In this document: one piece after another, positions 24,203 to 36,341 of the stretch | Position numbering within the stretch: position 1 is the first letter of the stretch | How the letters are laid out: every line of letters starts with the position of its first letter | Source of the DNA: Chlamydoabsidia padenii | Lineage: Eukaryota; Mucoromycota; Mucoromycetes; Mucorales; Cunninghamellaceae | Length of the DNA: 64,000 bases | Assembly: GCA_025330725.1 (NCBI GenBank) | Contig: JAIWND010000005.1 | Coordinates: 1,116,001-1,180,000 of the forward strand | Direction: 5' to 3' | Program-made: the position numbers and the translations under genes | The notes under the pieces: generated by a model | What the model was told of the DNA's origin: nothing | Databases searched by the model: none | Seen by the model: the letters and a program-made list of their open reading frames with translations, nothing else

Positions 24203-26428
24203 CTATTCATCGTCTTCCAATATTTTTGTTATTTTACCAATCGCGATCGTTTTACCTATATATATATATATATAAAAGAGAGAGTAAGTAAGTAAAGTGT
24301 ATGTCTGCATCTCTCTGATCAATTACCTTCATCACGAAGAGTGAATCGACCCAGTTGAGGATAATCATCAAAAGTTTCCACACAGATGGGTCCAGAGGTT
24401 TCCACTCGAGCAATCACCTTCTGGCTTTGTTTGACAAATTGAGGAGGACGTTTGGATTTACGGCCTTTCTTGTCGATCAGATGTAAAAGGGCACCCAGTG
24501 TGATTTCTTCAGCAGCAGCATGGACATGTAACACAGCCGTATAACCCGCACAGATGATGTTCTTGTGTTCTAGAATGGCTAATTGTGCTTGGAATTTAGT
24601 CGTTGTCCTGACAGGTTTCTTTTTGGTACAGAGCATGAATCCAGGAGATACTTCCTATTATAATAATCATAAAAAGAATAAAAAGGAGGGGAGAGAGTGA
24701 GTATGTGTTTGGATTGTGGTAATGGGATAAACTTACGTCTTCTTCAACACCCTTAAGACGGATCTTGACATTGTCACCGCACATGGCTTGTTCTACTTCA
24801 TCTTCGTTTTCATTGTAAATGGTTGATATTTCCGTCACGCGCTAAAAGTGTCAAAAGAATAGATAAAGTTAGTACTCCCTCCCCTTTTTATTATGTCATT
24901 CCTAGAATGGGAATTGTGTTACCTTGTTTGGCATAAGAAAGACAGTTTGGTTTTTCTTGATGTGACCAGATTCGATTTTACCAACGACAATTGTGCCCAT
25001 ATCCTGCAGTTATATATATATCAGTGTTAATTTATCAATCCAACTACCTTTTCCCATTCATGCAATATTTACCTTGTACTTTTCAGCCACAGGAATCATC
25101 AGAGGAGCATTCAGTTTTCTGTCAATAGTTTTCAAATTATCCAGGTACTCCAACAAGGAAGGTCCATTATACCATGAGCATGCTGAAGATCGGTCCTTGA
25201 TGTTTGCACCAGTATAACCAGATACGGGCATAAAGTATACATCTGTTTTAGGATTGAAGCCAGTTTGTTTCAAGAATGGAGTCAACTTGCCAATGATTTC
25301 ATCATATCTATCACAAAAAAAAAAAAAAAAGGATTAGTTTTAATCAATGAACGCTTTCATTTTCATCATTTACCTAGTTTTATCCCAGCCTACGGTAGGG
25401 TCATCCATTTTGTTAATAGCCACGACCATCTTGGCGATTCCCGAAGTTTTAGCCAACATGGTATGTTCTCGAGTTTGTCCACCACGTTCAAAACCAGTTT
25501 CGAATTCACCTTTACGAGCCGAGATGACCATGACACCGACATCAGCTTGAGAGGCACCACTAATCATGCTAGGCACATAATTCTTGTGTCCGGGTGCATC
25601 CAGAATAGTATATCTTCGCTTGTCCGTTTCAAAACAAGCACGACCGCATTCCACCGTCTTGCCTTTAGCACGTTCTTCCACACCAGTATCCAATGCCCAA
25701 GACAAATACCAAGATTCACGACCGGCTTCTTTCGCTTCTTTTTCATACTTTTCCATCGTACGTTTATCCACCATCCCAGTTAAAAAGAGTATATTACCAC
25801 CCATAGTGGATTTACCAGCATCTATTAAAAAAGAGTGAGTGAGTGAGTAGATCTCATCTTCTTCTTGAGAATAGACTTACCAACATGACCCATAAATACA
25901 ACATTTAAATGTTCTTTGCCATATAAATCAGCAATGATTTCATCATCCAGCGCCTCCAAGTCTTCAGTCACAGCATCAGGTTGTTGGTTCTTGGATGTTG
26001 TTGTTGCTGTTGTCTTGCTAGGCGTCGATTTAGCGGGCTTTGATTCGGTTTTAGGAGGTTCTTCTTTTTTGACTTGAGTTTCTTCCATCTTGTGTTCGTT
26101 TGACGCAGGAGGAGCTAATAGTAAAGACAAGTAGGTTAGTAAGCAAAGATATATAAACGCAAGTCCCACCCCCCTCTCTGATATTCAGTTGAGCTTTTAT
26201 AACTTACCAGGTTCAGTTTTAGTCAGTTTAAGTACACGCACTATTGTGAAGAAGATGAATGTTAGGATAGTGTGGTTTTCTTTTTTTGGGTTGTACTGTA
26301 CCTGGAGCTTGTGGTTGAATGGCCGCAGGAGGTTGAGTTGGCGGAGCAGCAGGAGAACCAAAGGACGGGACAAACTCTTGAGCAGTAAAGCTAGGTTTCC
26401 AGTCGGATGCTTGAGGATTCAACGACAT
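24203..26428 (-). CDS. SUP35: Eukaryotic release factor 3 (eRF3/Sup35)
   Basis: Nine exons: 26428-26302, 26240-26208, 26114-25881, 25821-25374, 25307-25073, 25003-24923, 24841-24737, 24654-24327, 24255-24203; 547 residues. G1 is GHVDAGKST, assembled across an intron. DAPGHKNYVPSMISGASQAD is G3, and NKMDD is G4. Domain II/III contain GTIVVGKIESGHIKK and FKAQ-like FQAQLAILEHKNI. The GTPase partners eRF1 in translation termination. The N-terminal extension is short (about 125 residues), with FTAQEFVPSF near residue 14, a PAM2-like motif expected to bind poly(A)-binding protein. It lacks the Gln/Asn-rich prion repeats of yeast Sup35. It is divergent with NOT3/NOT5, starts 237 bp apart, sharing a promoter with TTTTAAAATTCCGAC at 26544. 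Confidence 0.96.
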
Positions 26429-26665
26429 TAGTTCGGTTTAAAGAAAAAAAAAAAAAGGCAGATTAAAGCAAAAGAGAAAGGAGAAATATAAAAAGTTTTC
26501 GTTTAGCACCAGTTTTGTACTTTATAAAGTTTTTAGTACGTCATTTTAAAATTCCGACTTGCAGGTAATAGCGATCCTTTTTTTTTTTTTTTTTTCCTTC
26601 CCTCCTTCTCCTTCTCCTTCTCCTTCTCTTTGACCAACCAAACTAAAGAATTCATCACCTACACT
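26429..26665. promoter_or_regulatory. Bidirectional promoter of eRF3 and NOT3/NOT5
   Basis: 237 bp between two start codons. TTTTAAAATTCCGAC (26544-26558), a form of the dispersed element, sits in the middle, 108-130 bp from either ATG. A T18-type pyrimidine run and a CCTTCTCCTTCTCC stretch face NOT3; the eRF3 side has an A13 run (T on its sense strand). Shared control is inferred. Confidence 0.5.
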
Positions 26666-28982
26666 ATGTCCATGAAGAAGCTACAGAGTAAGTGGGCTTA
26701 ATGGGGTTAATGGAAAAGGATGGATTACAAATATTAAAAAGTATGGAAAAAAAAAGAATAGGGAGGGGGGGGGAGAAACAGTAACTCATACAACAAAGAA
26801 ACATCCTACCAAGACACTGACTAACACTTTATATATAAAATAGCCGAGATTGACCGTGTCTTAAAAAAGGTTGGTGAAGGTGTAGAAACGTTTGAATCCA
26901 TCTTTGACAAGATCCATACGACAACCAATGGCAACCAAAAGGAGAAATACGAACAAGATCTCAAGAAGGAAATCAAGAAACTCCAACGACTACGGGACCA
27001 AATCAAGACTTGGCTTGCCTCGAACGAAATAAAAGATAAGCGGGCACTGATGGACAATCGAAAACTGATAGAAACACAAATGGAACGCTTCAAGGCGATT
27101 GAAAAGGAAATGAAGACCAAGGCATTCTCCAAGGAAGGACTATTACAACGTGAAAAGATGGATCCAAAGGAAAAGGAAAAAGCGGATGCTTGCGATTGGC
27201 TCTCAACTACGGTGGACGAACTCTCTCGACAGATCGAAATGGCTGAATTTGAACTGGAAACTCTACAAGGCAGCAAAAAAGGCAAGAAGGATCAACAGCA
27301 TAGGAGGGTAACCGAAATCGAGCACACCATCGAACGTAACTTGTGGCATATTAATCGACTGGAACTCATGTTACGACTCTTGGAAAATGATCACTTGGAA
27401 ACTGACAAGGTGCTCAGTATAAAGGAGGATGTTAATTATTATTTGGAATGTCATCAAGTAAGTTTATATTACTAATGGATAACCAATGTTTTTATTAATC
27501 AATCACTTTTATTATAGGAACCTGATTTTGAAGAAAATGAATTCATCTACGAAGACTTGAATTTGGAAGAAGAAGAAGAACTTTATGCTATCCGAACTGA
27601 TGAATATCATAATGAATGTAAGTGAAAGAATGATCCATTAGTAAATGATACAATCTAACTTTTTATTTTGATTAATAGTGGCAAAACTCGAAAAGGACGA
27701 TGACAAGCCATCTTCGAAACGGACATCATCAAGGGACAAGGACAAGGACAAAGAGGATGAGGTAATGACACTTGGAAAGGGACATCACCTATTAAACAGT
27801 TTTTAACTTTTACTACTGTATAGCTTCTATCACAGTCAAATGCCACCAAAAGTAAACCGCATACTCCAACCTCAGGTAATAAACCCCTCATCAAGGAACA
27901 ATAATAGTCAACAATCTAATACAGTATTACGAATAGCTTCGACTATAGAGGATCCTAAAAGTGTAACAAGTCCGACTAAATCATCGATCACTTCACCAAT
28001 TACATCAAAATCAGGCGTTACTTCACCATCCACTTCTAATCATGCAACTAACCATACATCAATAAAAAAATCCAATGAACAAGGTAAACAGAAAGAAAAA
28101 AGAAAAGAGAGGGCATCATACCAACTCATCCTTTATATCTTTCTATGAATAGAATCATCACAACCTTCTGCGTGGGTAGAACCACCCAAAATCGTCGATC
28201 CAGTCAAGCCACCAATACAATCTTCAACAAGTCTCGGGTCTCAATCGATACTCTCGTCTCACTATTCCGAGAAAAAGGTAAGCACCAAGAAACAATGTCA
28301 TTCATTATGTTTAACTGTATTTTATTGATAGTTACCATCAGAATCTGCACAAGATGTCTCTCAATTACCCTCTTCTCTGGCTGACCTTGCCGCATCTTTT
28401 GAATCCATCAAGGTTCGAGGTAAGGTCATATATTTAAAATGTCTGCTCTTTAACAAATTTATAATCATTTTAGCTAGTAAACCTGATCTACTTTATACTC
28501 AACAAATGCTTGAAGCAAGTCTACAACATGTACCCGACCTAATTGACTCTGAAAGACCCAAGACCTATCAACCAAGAATGCCTTATCCATCACCAAGTTA
28601 TTATCCTCAACAACCTTTGGCAATCTTTGATAACTCGGCGCTGTTTGAAAAGTTTGATATGAATGCTCTCTTCTTTATCTTTTATTACCAACAAGGAAGT
28701 TATCAACAGTAAGTGATAAACAAACTATTGTATCATCTTTTTACTCACATGTATTCTTTAGGTATTTGGCTGCAAAGGAACTGAAAAAGCAATCCTGGCG
28801 ATTCCATAAAAAATATCTGACGTGGTTCCAAAGACATGAAGAACCCAAGATCATCACTGAAGATTACGAACAAGGGACCTACATCTACTTTGATTATGAA
28901 GGCGCATGGTGTCAACGAAAGAAGACTGATTTTAGGTAATATCATCATAACATAAGGGAAAAACAAAAAGACAATACACTCA

Positions 28983-29021
<39 letters not shown>

Positions 29022-29061
29022 TGACTTTAGATTTGAATACCGATTCCTTGAAGAAGCCTAA
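26666..29061 (+). CDS. NOT3: CCR4-NOT subunit NOT3/NOT5
   Basis: Eleven exons: 26666-26687, 26844-27457, 27518-27617, 27679-27761, 27824-27875, 27937-28083, 28153-28277, 28332-28419, 28474-28708, 28762-28935, 29031-29061; 556 residues. The N-terminal Not3/5 coiled coil is clear ([45 protein letters not shown]). An acidic/Ser-rich linker follows, then the C-terminal NOT box: [48 protein letters not shown] and [17 protein letters not shown]. It is a scaffold partner of NOT2 in the deadenylase complex. In yeast Not5 N-terminus senses empty ribosomal E-sites. Coding exon 1 is only 22 nt. Intron 10 carries a (CT)n run at about 28987-29018. The family is certain; fungi without separate NOT3 and NOT5 have one such gene. 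Confidence 0.96.
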
Positions 29062-29162
29062 TTTAATACTCTATAGTTTATACCTTCTCTTTGTTAGTAC
29101 ACTACAATAAAAAAACTTTGGCATTACAATACAAAGTAAGTCGTTTTTGCATGAATTAGGAT

Positions 29163-29174
29163 GTGACGTCTAAC
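29163..29174 (+). promoter_or_regulatory. CRE-like 12-mer GTGACGTCTAAC before bL12m
   Basis: The identical 12-mer occurs at 39743-39754 in the ATP synthase OSCP promoter. TGACGTC is a bZIP (CREB/ATF) core. A CGGCGTTTAAAA element follows at 29191. Confidence 0.45.
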
Positions 29175-29190
29175 TCGGTGGCTGTGGCTA

Positions 29191-29209
29191 CGGCGTTTAA
29201 AAAAGACCC
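29191..29209 (+). promoter_or_regulatory. CGGCGTTTAAAA element before bL12m
   Basis: Lies 103-121 bp before the ATG at 29312 and continues AAAGACCC, similar to the NOT4 copy, which continues TGAGCCC. Position and recurrence suggest a core promoter role. Confidence 0.5.
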
Positions 29210-29247
29210 ATCTCAATTCAACTCTTTTCTCTCACTTTTTTTAGGTC

Positions 29248-29278
<31 letters not shown>

Positions 29279-29311
29279 GTTTTTTGACATTCTTCTTCAA
29301 CATATCCACTC

Positions 29312-30137
29312 ATGGTAAGTCTACAAAGTAACTCACAACTGGTCTTGACGGCAAGCTTTTTACATTAAATACGACAAAAAAATATCTATTCAATATTATT
29401 AACTTGAAACCTTTTTTCATTATTATTGTATAATAGCTTCGATTCGCCCCTAGAACTTTGACCACCATCGCCAGACGACAAGCTACACCTCGGTAAATAT
29501 ATTATGATAATAAACAACAACGACAGCACAATGCATTCATTCACTGGTTATTACATCAAGGATACTCTTTTACCATTGTCACTGACCCTGTTTATATTAT
29601 GCTTTTATAGTGCCACTGTTGCTGTGCTTGCCCGACGAACCTACACCACCGAACCTCTTCCTACTCCTGGTAGCAATACTACTGTCGATCCCAAGATCGC
29701 TGCCATTGTCGACCAAATTGAAGGTTTAACTCTTTTGCAAACTTCCGAACTTGTCTCACAACTTAAGGTAAAAAAAAAAAGTCAATGGGGAATATAAAGT
29801 ACTGATAAAGGAAACTCTATAGACACGTTTGAACATTCAAGATATTGCTATGCCTGTGGGTGTCCCTATGGCTGCTCCTGGTGGCACCGCCGCCCCTGCT
29901 GAAGAAGAAAAGCCTGCGGAAAAGACTGAATTCAACTTGAAGATCGAAAAGGTGGATGCTGCTACCAAGGCCAAGGTGATCCGTGAAGTCAAGAACTTGG
30001 CTGGTTTGAATCTGGTGGAAGCCAAGAAGTTTGTGGAAAGCGTGCCCAAGGTCCTCAAGGAATCTATCAACAAGGAAGAAGCTGAAAAGTTGAAGAAGGC
30101 TTTGGAAGCTGTTGGTGCTACCGTTACTTTAGAATAG
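29312..30137 (+). CDS. MRPL12: Mitochondrial ribosomal protein bL12m (L7/L12)
   Basis: Four coding exons: 29312-29314 (the ATG only), 29437-29492, 29611-29767, 29823-30137; 176 residues. The mature part is classical L7/L12: dimerisation helix VDQIEGLTLLQTSELVSQLK, an Ala/Pro hinge (AAPGGTAAPAEEEKPAEK), and C-terminal domain EFNLKIEKVDAATKAKVIREVK with GLNLVEAKKFVESVPKVLKE. The N-terminus assembled from exons 1-3 (MLRFAPRTLTTIARRQATPR) is Arg/Ser/Thr-rich and lacks acids, as expected of a mitochondrial presequence. The protein forms the ribosomal stalk that recruits translation GTPases. The intron directly after the ATG is unusual; the frame and targeting peptide support it. A T28 run precedes the start. 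Confidence 0.93.
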
Positions 30138-31780
30138 ATTGATCTGTCTCCTCCTCCTTCTCTTCCTTTTTTATTGATCTCTGTCTTATATATAATTTGT
30201 TACTAGTAGTTGGTTTTTTTTTATGCACATATCCTTATCTGAAAAATAAAAGTCATTTGTTTCCCCTGTGTTATTCTCTAGCATCTACTTTCTTCTTTGA
30301 TTTAAAGTTGTTGTTATTTTATAGCCTCACTTGTTGTGCTGGGTTATATGGCCGCTTACTCTATCGAAATCTTGCAGCTACACTTGATGTGTGTTAGTAG
30401 TTATAACATTGACAGTTTTGTCTTTATAATAAAAACCATCTTCTTCAACCCTCAATGTCTTTTTTTATTTTATCACTGATTGATGTTTTGGGTTCTGGGG
30501 GTTGCTTATAGACATTTTGTCAATGCGTGAATGCCGGGACCTGAAAATCGCAGCGCTCCCACCAAATCCCTTGACAACTGAAAAGCGTTTGCCACTCTTC
30601 CTAATATCGGCACTTAATTCTTAACTCTAACACGATTACAGAAAAAAAATTGGCTGTAGAACAGAATGGAAACCGAGCGCAGAATGAATAGAAAACGAGA
30701 TTTCAATAGTGCTTTATTTATTATTACAGATAGGCTAAAACAACCAACATTTCTACACTATGCCACTTACCCAAAGTATATTTAAACTTTAAACCTCGGT
30801 TCTGCATGAACTTACCGACCAACTCTGACGGTTAAAGGTGGTATATAAAAGGAGATACTCGACTTTAAAAAATAGTCCCCATCCTTTTCATCATGGTACG
30901 CTCCCCCACCTACTCTATACCCCCTAACTCTACGGCCAACTCTTACCCCCTTTATGTATGGCCCAACAGACGGGATTTGAACAGGAAATTAAAACGCCGA
31001 ATTCCCTACCATTTTACAGCTATGGATTGTGCGATCAAAGTCGGGATTTAAATTTAAAATTCCGATTCTGCATGAATTTCCCCAATCGGATACCAAGTTC
31101 CACGATCAGAGGTAGTCTACAAGACGAGCAATTCACGTTTGAAAAAAATAATCCAAAGTCTTTTCATCACGGTATAGTCCTCCAAGACCCACCGATCCCT
31201 GATTATGCAAACAGACCAGATTATGCGAAATTGAAATCCCGATTTATGCAATCCTTTCCCTACACAGACGGCCTGTCCAACCCTGCCCACAGAGAACCAG
31301 CCCACCCCCAATACTACAGCCTACACCCACACAAATTAGCCACCTGTACCGAAAATTCCCCCAAGCTGCCTAGTCAGTATTTTGAAGTATGCGCCCTTTG
31401 TCGAATTTATAGAGATGCGTCGAAGCATAATTCTGGGACAAGAGCTTTATCTCAGTACTTTGTAGCAACAAAAAATACTCAACTGCTTACAATACTCTAT
31501 CAATTTTATATCGAATGTATGAGATGTATATAGCAATCAGTAAGTAATTGCCTTTTTTTGTGCTCTCCAATTTGTCAAACCCCGATTTGATCGATGGCAT
31601 TGTGCCTAAAACCATACATGTGAGGACGTTTACTGGAGAAGAACTTTGAAGGTATAATTTATAAAACACCATAAAACAACCCTAATTTATTAATATTCCT
31701 TTTCTCTTTATTATTTTACAAAGTTCAATAAATCATTGTACATACATAGTTTTTTTTTGTTATTACATACAGCATACAAC
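30138..31780. repeat. Gene-poor region with degenerate duplicated segments
   Basis: After the bL12m 3'UTR, no gene is supported. A segment beginning TCTGCATGAA (30801-30810) is repeated 266 bp later (31067-31076), and CTTTTCATCA followed by TGGTA/CGGTA at 30884 recurs at 31160, offset 276. This indicates an old duplication of about 270 bp. Copies of CGGGATTT/AAATCCCG lie at 30971, 31042 and 31234. A 191-codon frame (30958-31533) runs through these repeats and looks accidental. Confidence 0.5.
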
Positions 31781-31889
31781 AAGAATCATATCTATACTAT
31801 ATCTATACTATGGTTTTATGGAAGAAAGGGGGGGCTAGGGAAGTATGTGTATGTGGGAAGAGGGGAAGAGATAAAGCCATAGATTGCCA

Positions 31890-33030
31890 CCGCATTGTTT
31901 GTTGTCCAATTTAACCAACCAATGTTAAAGAGAGAACGGTGCATTTCATTCGTACTGTCAATCAGCCTGAGTCTATCGAATAAAGAGAGACCACTATCAC
32001 TTTGATTGTTGTCCAATCGAACCAATATTGAAAGAGAGAGTCGTTCGTTTCATTCATGTCGTTGATCGCCCGAGTCTACTGAATAAAGAAAAGTTTAGTT
32101 TATCATGTTGTTGATTAGTTCAAGTTATCGAGAAGAGAAAAAGAGTTATCTGTTAGAGCCATATTGTTGATCACCACCTTATCCAGCATATGAGAGCAGT
32201 ACATCCAAATACTGCCAGTCATCCAAGTTACCATCCAATCACTGTTCGCCGATTGCTACCGCCATGTTTGTCGCAATCTCTCCTGTTGGTTGATTATTGT
32301 TGATGTGTGCTTGGTTCGCCTCCCAGTTTGATCGATATGTCGAGGAGTCATCAGATCGTAGTAGGTGTGCCAAAGAAAATCACGCACCGTTCGGATATAA
32401 TAAACAATTGATGACTTCTGCTGATGATAGAGACATGTTGAGAAAGATAACTGTCTTGTTATTGGCGTAGACGGCGTAGTTAAATGTGCCGTTTCACCTG
32501 ATTGGGAATCACCTTTCGATAATCGATGGTTTGAAGCCGCTGCCCTGCTGAAGAGTCCTTGTTGTTCAATTATTACACCAAAGGCATGGATTTAGATAGA
32601 TGATGAATAGTCCAAGTGTTGCCTGTGTTTGCTGGTATTTGGGTCACCGATCCACCTTTAATATAGTTGTTGATTTTCACCGTGTTTGTGATAGTATTCT
32701 ACTTCTTTCAAGCAACGCCTGTTGTATTCCAGTCAGAGAATATCTTCCTTTCCCCCAGTTCATATCCGCCAATCGTCAGTACACAGTCCAGGCACAAAGA
32801 GTTATACGTATACCTCTATTCCATCTAAATATACAAAAAAAAAGTATCAGTATTAATAACAGAGTATTCATGATGTGTTGTTAATCCAAGCAGAAACACC
32901 CAGTCTACAATACTACAACTTTTTTTTTTTCTTTTGTTGGTTTTACCTTTTAACCAGTTTTTATCAGCCAAAAGAGAGTTTCGTCCATGATCAGTAGACA
33001 GGGAGTTCATATATGTCCATTCTACATAGT
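31890..33030 (+). mobile_element. Probable LTR remnant of a copia-type retroelement (left edge uncertain)
   Basis: At about 33025, TCTACA is followed by TAGTATCAGAGCC, which differs by one base from the TGGTATCAGAGC primer-binding site of Ty1/copia elements, complementary to initiator tRNA-Met. Non-coding DNA upstream would then be the LTR. Within it, a segment of about 90 bp (31898-31990: TTGTTGTCCAAT...GAGTCTATCGAATAAAGA) recurs diverged at 32006-32093. Downstream, frame AFVTNTVPAGIPK (33230-33265) could be a Gag start, broken by TGA at 33266. No polymerase region remains. Confidence 0.4.
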
Positions 33031-33346
33031 ATCAGAGCCTTGGATGAGGTGATGATTACAGAGACATAACTAAGCCTTTCTTTTTCTTCTTTGTTTTACC
33101 TTTTCCAAGTTAATTCAGTTGAAAGTTGCTACACCACCACTTTTGTTTATCTCCAACCATTTGTGAGTTTCCTGTTGAAGAAGACCAAGTGTCACCCAGA
33201 AAGTGTGCGACCAGTATAATTAACTAGCATTTGTAACGAATACAGTCCCAGCCGGCATCCCAAAGTGAGTGATTAAAAGGACAAAGTCAGGTTGGAATAA
33301 TAGTTGTTGTGGGGAGACAAAAAGAAATGCGTCCCCCGGTTTGTTC

Positions 33347-33354
33347 AAATCCCG
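33347..33354 (+). promoter_or_regulatory. AAATCCCG element before biotin-protein ligase
   Basis: TTCAAATCCCGCC lies 165-177 bp before the ATG. It is placed between the retroelement remnant and the gene. Its position argues that the transcript, and so the protein, starts downstream of it. Confidence 0.4.
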
Positions 33355-33520
33355 CCAAGAATTAAAAACCGTGGGGAAAAAAAAAAAAATTCTTCCCCTC
33401 CCCCTTTTTTCTTCCCCTCCATTCTTCAAACTGATCCTCTCTTCAGCGTGGTGTCGATTCAACATTATACGGCATCAAAAACAACTCACAACACTCTCCA
33501 AGGTTTCTGGACACACAGCC

Positions 33521-35754
33521 ATGAACATTTTACTTTATCAAGATAGAGGCACGGCACCGAACTCTGTTCGACAAACATACCAATCACTCAAATCACTCGT
33601 CGGGCATGCTTACGATATCATTCACGTTAATGCTCAAGTATTACGGACCGAACCTTGGGAAACTCATTGTGCCATGTTGGTTATTCCTGGCGGCCGAGAT
33701 CTTCCTTACTGTCAAGACTTGCAAGGCATGACCAATCAACGAATCAGGCGGTTTGTGGAAAACGGAGGACGGTATATGGGCATCTGTGCTGGTGCTTATT
33801 ATGGCTCATCCATGGTGGAATTCGAAAAAGGTAACTCCTTGATGGAGGTATGTGGTCCTCGTGAACTCGGGTTTTATCCTGGTCTCTCTCGTGGTACCAT
33901 TTATCCTGGGTTTATCTATAATAGTGAACGGGGTGCTCGATCAGTCTCTATTCAGGTGGATCCCTCTCTTGGTGAACAGTCTATTCGGATGTATTATAAT
34001 GGTGGTGGTTATTTTGCTCATGCGGATAAGTTGAAAGGTGTAGATGTTTTGGCAAGATACGAAGATCCTGGTATTTGTGTGGACGAACCTCATCCGGCGG
34101 CCGTGGTTCATTGTCGACTGGGTCAAGGTCATGCTGTCTTGATTGCCACTCATCCAGAATATAACGCTGGTCCAAATGATTTGATGAATCCCGATGCTAC
34201 TGATTCTATGAAGGTTATTCTCAAAGATCTGATCGCCTCTCAATTGGACAGAAAAGTATTTTTGCGTGCTGTCTTGTCTCGGATGGGTTTGCTGGTGGTG
34301 CCACACTCTCAATCTACTCTGGTGGAAGATCAAGTACCCGATCTGACCCCACTCTATTTGGCAATGCATCGATCAAATACATCGTCTTTTATTAATTTGG
34401 TGGACACATGGATGGAGAACGCCAATCCGGTATCAAAAGTCATGGAATGTGCCAACAATGCTTTTCACTTGTCGGCCTTGGATCAGGATATCGATATACC
34501 CAACAACAAGAACAACAACACTCATCTTAACCTATTATCATTGCAGCGGGAACAACAAGGTAAACCACCGATCACTAAACTATTATTCCAAACAACGACA
34601 ATAAATAATCACCACCATCACCAACAACAACATATTATACCACCACCTCATTTGACTCCTTCCTTTTGTTTGAAAACCTATTTTGACGCTCTGGATCATT
34701 GGCGGGACCATCATCGGAAGAAATGGGCTTGTTTTGGGAATACTATGTTGTATGCTCAAGTCATTGAAAGTACTCAAACCCTATTGGACAAGTAAGTGTA
34801 AAGTGATATGTAGGTTTTTTTTAAAAGATACTAACTTGCCCCCCCCACCCCCACATCCTTGTGATATTAATCTAGGAACTTTGATTTCACAAGAACACTT
34901 CCCACAGGATTGGTCTGTTTGGCGGCTAACCAAATAGATGGACGAGGTAAAAGGGGAAAAATAAGAAGAAGGTGGGGGAAAAAGGAACTAATACTATCTC
35001 ATGTTATAGGAAGAGGACGGAACTCGTGGATCTCTCAAGAAGGTGGTCTCCAATTCAGTCTCATACTACGCCATTCAATTCACCATACAAACTCACCAGT
35101 GGTATATCTTCAATACTTGATCTCATTGGCTGTGGTGGAAAGTATTCGAAATCGACCGGGGTACGAACTCTTACCACTTTCCCTGAAATGGCCCAACGAC
35201 ATTTATGCAAAAACATCCGACGGATTAAAAAAAATTGGTGGTTTGCTGGTCAACTCACATTATATCGACAATGAATTCACCGTGGTCATTGGATGTGGAC
35301 TCAATCTATCCAATACTTATCCAACCATCTCCATCAACCAGGTCCTCAAGGCACATAATCTCCCTCTTCTATCGTCCGAAGACTTATTGGCAAGCATCCT
35401 TGTCTCTTTCGAATCCTTATACACCCAATTCTGTGATGTCGGGATTGGATCATGGTTTTTGAATAGGTATTATGCTCATTGGCTGCACAGGTAAGAAAAA
35501 AAAAAAAAAAAAAAAAGAGGGGAGGGGAGGAGGAAGGTGACGATCAATACTGACATTTCCACTTTTTTTTTTTCTGTAGTAATCAATTGGTGACTTTGGA
35601 AACACACAACAATGCCGTGGTAAGAATAGAAGGCATCACTAGTGATTACGGGTCTTTGATAGCTGTAGATGTAGTTAATAGAAAGCGTTACTTATTGCAA
35701 CCCGATGGGAATAGCTTTGATATGTTAAAAAACCTTATTGTGATAAAAGAATAA
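33521..35754 (+). CDS. BPL1: Biotin-protein ligase (holocarboxylase synthetase)
   Basis: Exons 33521-34791, 34876-34946, 35010-35490, 35580-35754; 665 residues. The first 270 residues form the GATase-like domain of fungal/animal ligases (LVIPGGRDLPYCQ, GRYMGICAGAYYGSS, CRLGQGHAVLIATHPE). The C-terminal catalytic domain has the biotinyl-AMP loop GRGRNSW, built across intron 2, then QFSLILRH, KWPNDIYA and GLLVNSHYIDNEFTVVIGCGLNLSN. The last exon is the C-terminal SH3-like cap. The enzyme attaches biotin to carboxylases such as acetyl-CoA and pyruvate carboxylase. The ATG at 33521 was chosen over an in-frame ATG at 33269 because the family N-terminus starts there (MNILLYQDRGTAPNSV) and promoter-like sequence lies between. 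A short His/Gln-rich insert (near 34610-34640) separates the domains. Confidence 0.95.
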
Positions 35755-36341
35755 AATGTTGAATTCCATTGTAATATAACAACTGTGAGGTGGGGGTTGG
35801 ATCAGAACTAATGCATGAACGTGATCTTGTATACTCTGATATACTATGGAATGTGCCAAAGGCCATTTCAAGGGAGGGCGGAATTTGAAAATGAAGTTTG
35901 GTATCGATTTTTTTTTTTAGGGAATGAGTACGAAATGATAGGTACAGATCATCTTGAGAATAGTCTGACTGACACAAGGATCTAAACGCTTAACTTTTGC
36001 TATAAAAGTATGCTCGAAATGTATCATAGATTAATTCTGAGGAATAAACCAAGTGTGGGGCAAGCGGCATTTGAATATCGGGTTGGTAGTTCCCCTTGCT
36101 GGAAATAGATTACAACACTTGACAGATGCATTAGTTTGGTTTTAAAAAGTAGTTTTTATTGAAGATAAAATGGAATAAAGGTAGAGATCTACAAACTATA
36201 ATAAATAATACTGGTACAAAAAAGTAAAGAAGACTATACACTTGATATAAAGCAGTAAATAGATATAAACTATGTACAAAAAAATAAGGGAGTGAAGGTT
36301 AAAAGAGAGAATGACCAGAGTAAGGGAGGAAATGAGCCTAT
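35755..36341. other. Convergent 3' flanks
   Basis: No gene is seen. Contains variants of the dispersed element: GGGCGGAATTTGAAAATG (35876-35893) and GGCATTTGAATATCGGG (36066-36082). Confidence 0.4.

Noticed and set aside
29493..29610. Box C/D snoRNA in the long bL12m intron (ATGATAA ... CTGA)
   Set aside because: No terminal stem, and the C box is imperfect.
30958..31533. 191-codon frame
   Set aside because: It runs through duplicated promoter-like segments, shows no recognisable domain, and has no promoter of its own.
33269..33520. N-terminal extension of biotin-protein ligase by 84 residues (possible mitochondrial targeting)
   Set aside because: The family N-terminus begins at 33521, and a promoter-like element lies inside the extension. 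A longer transcript cannot be fully excluded.
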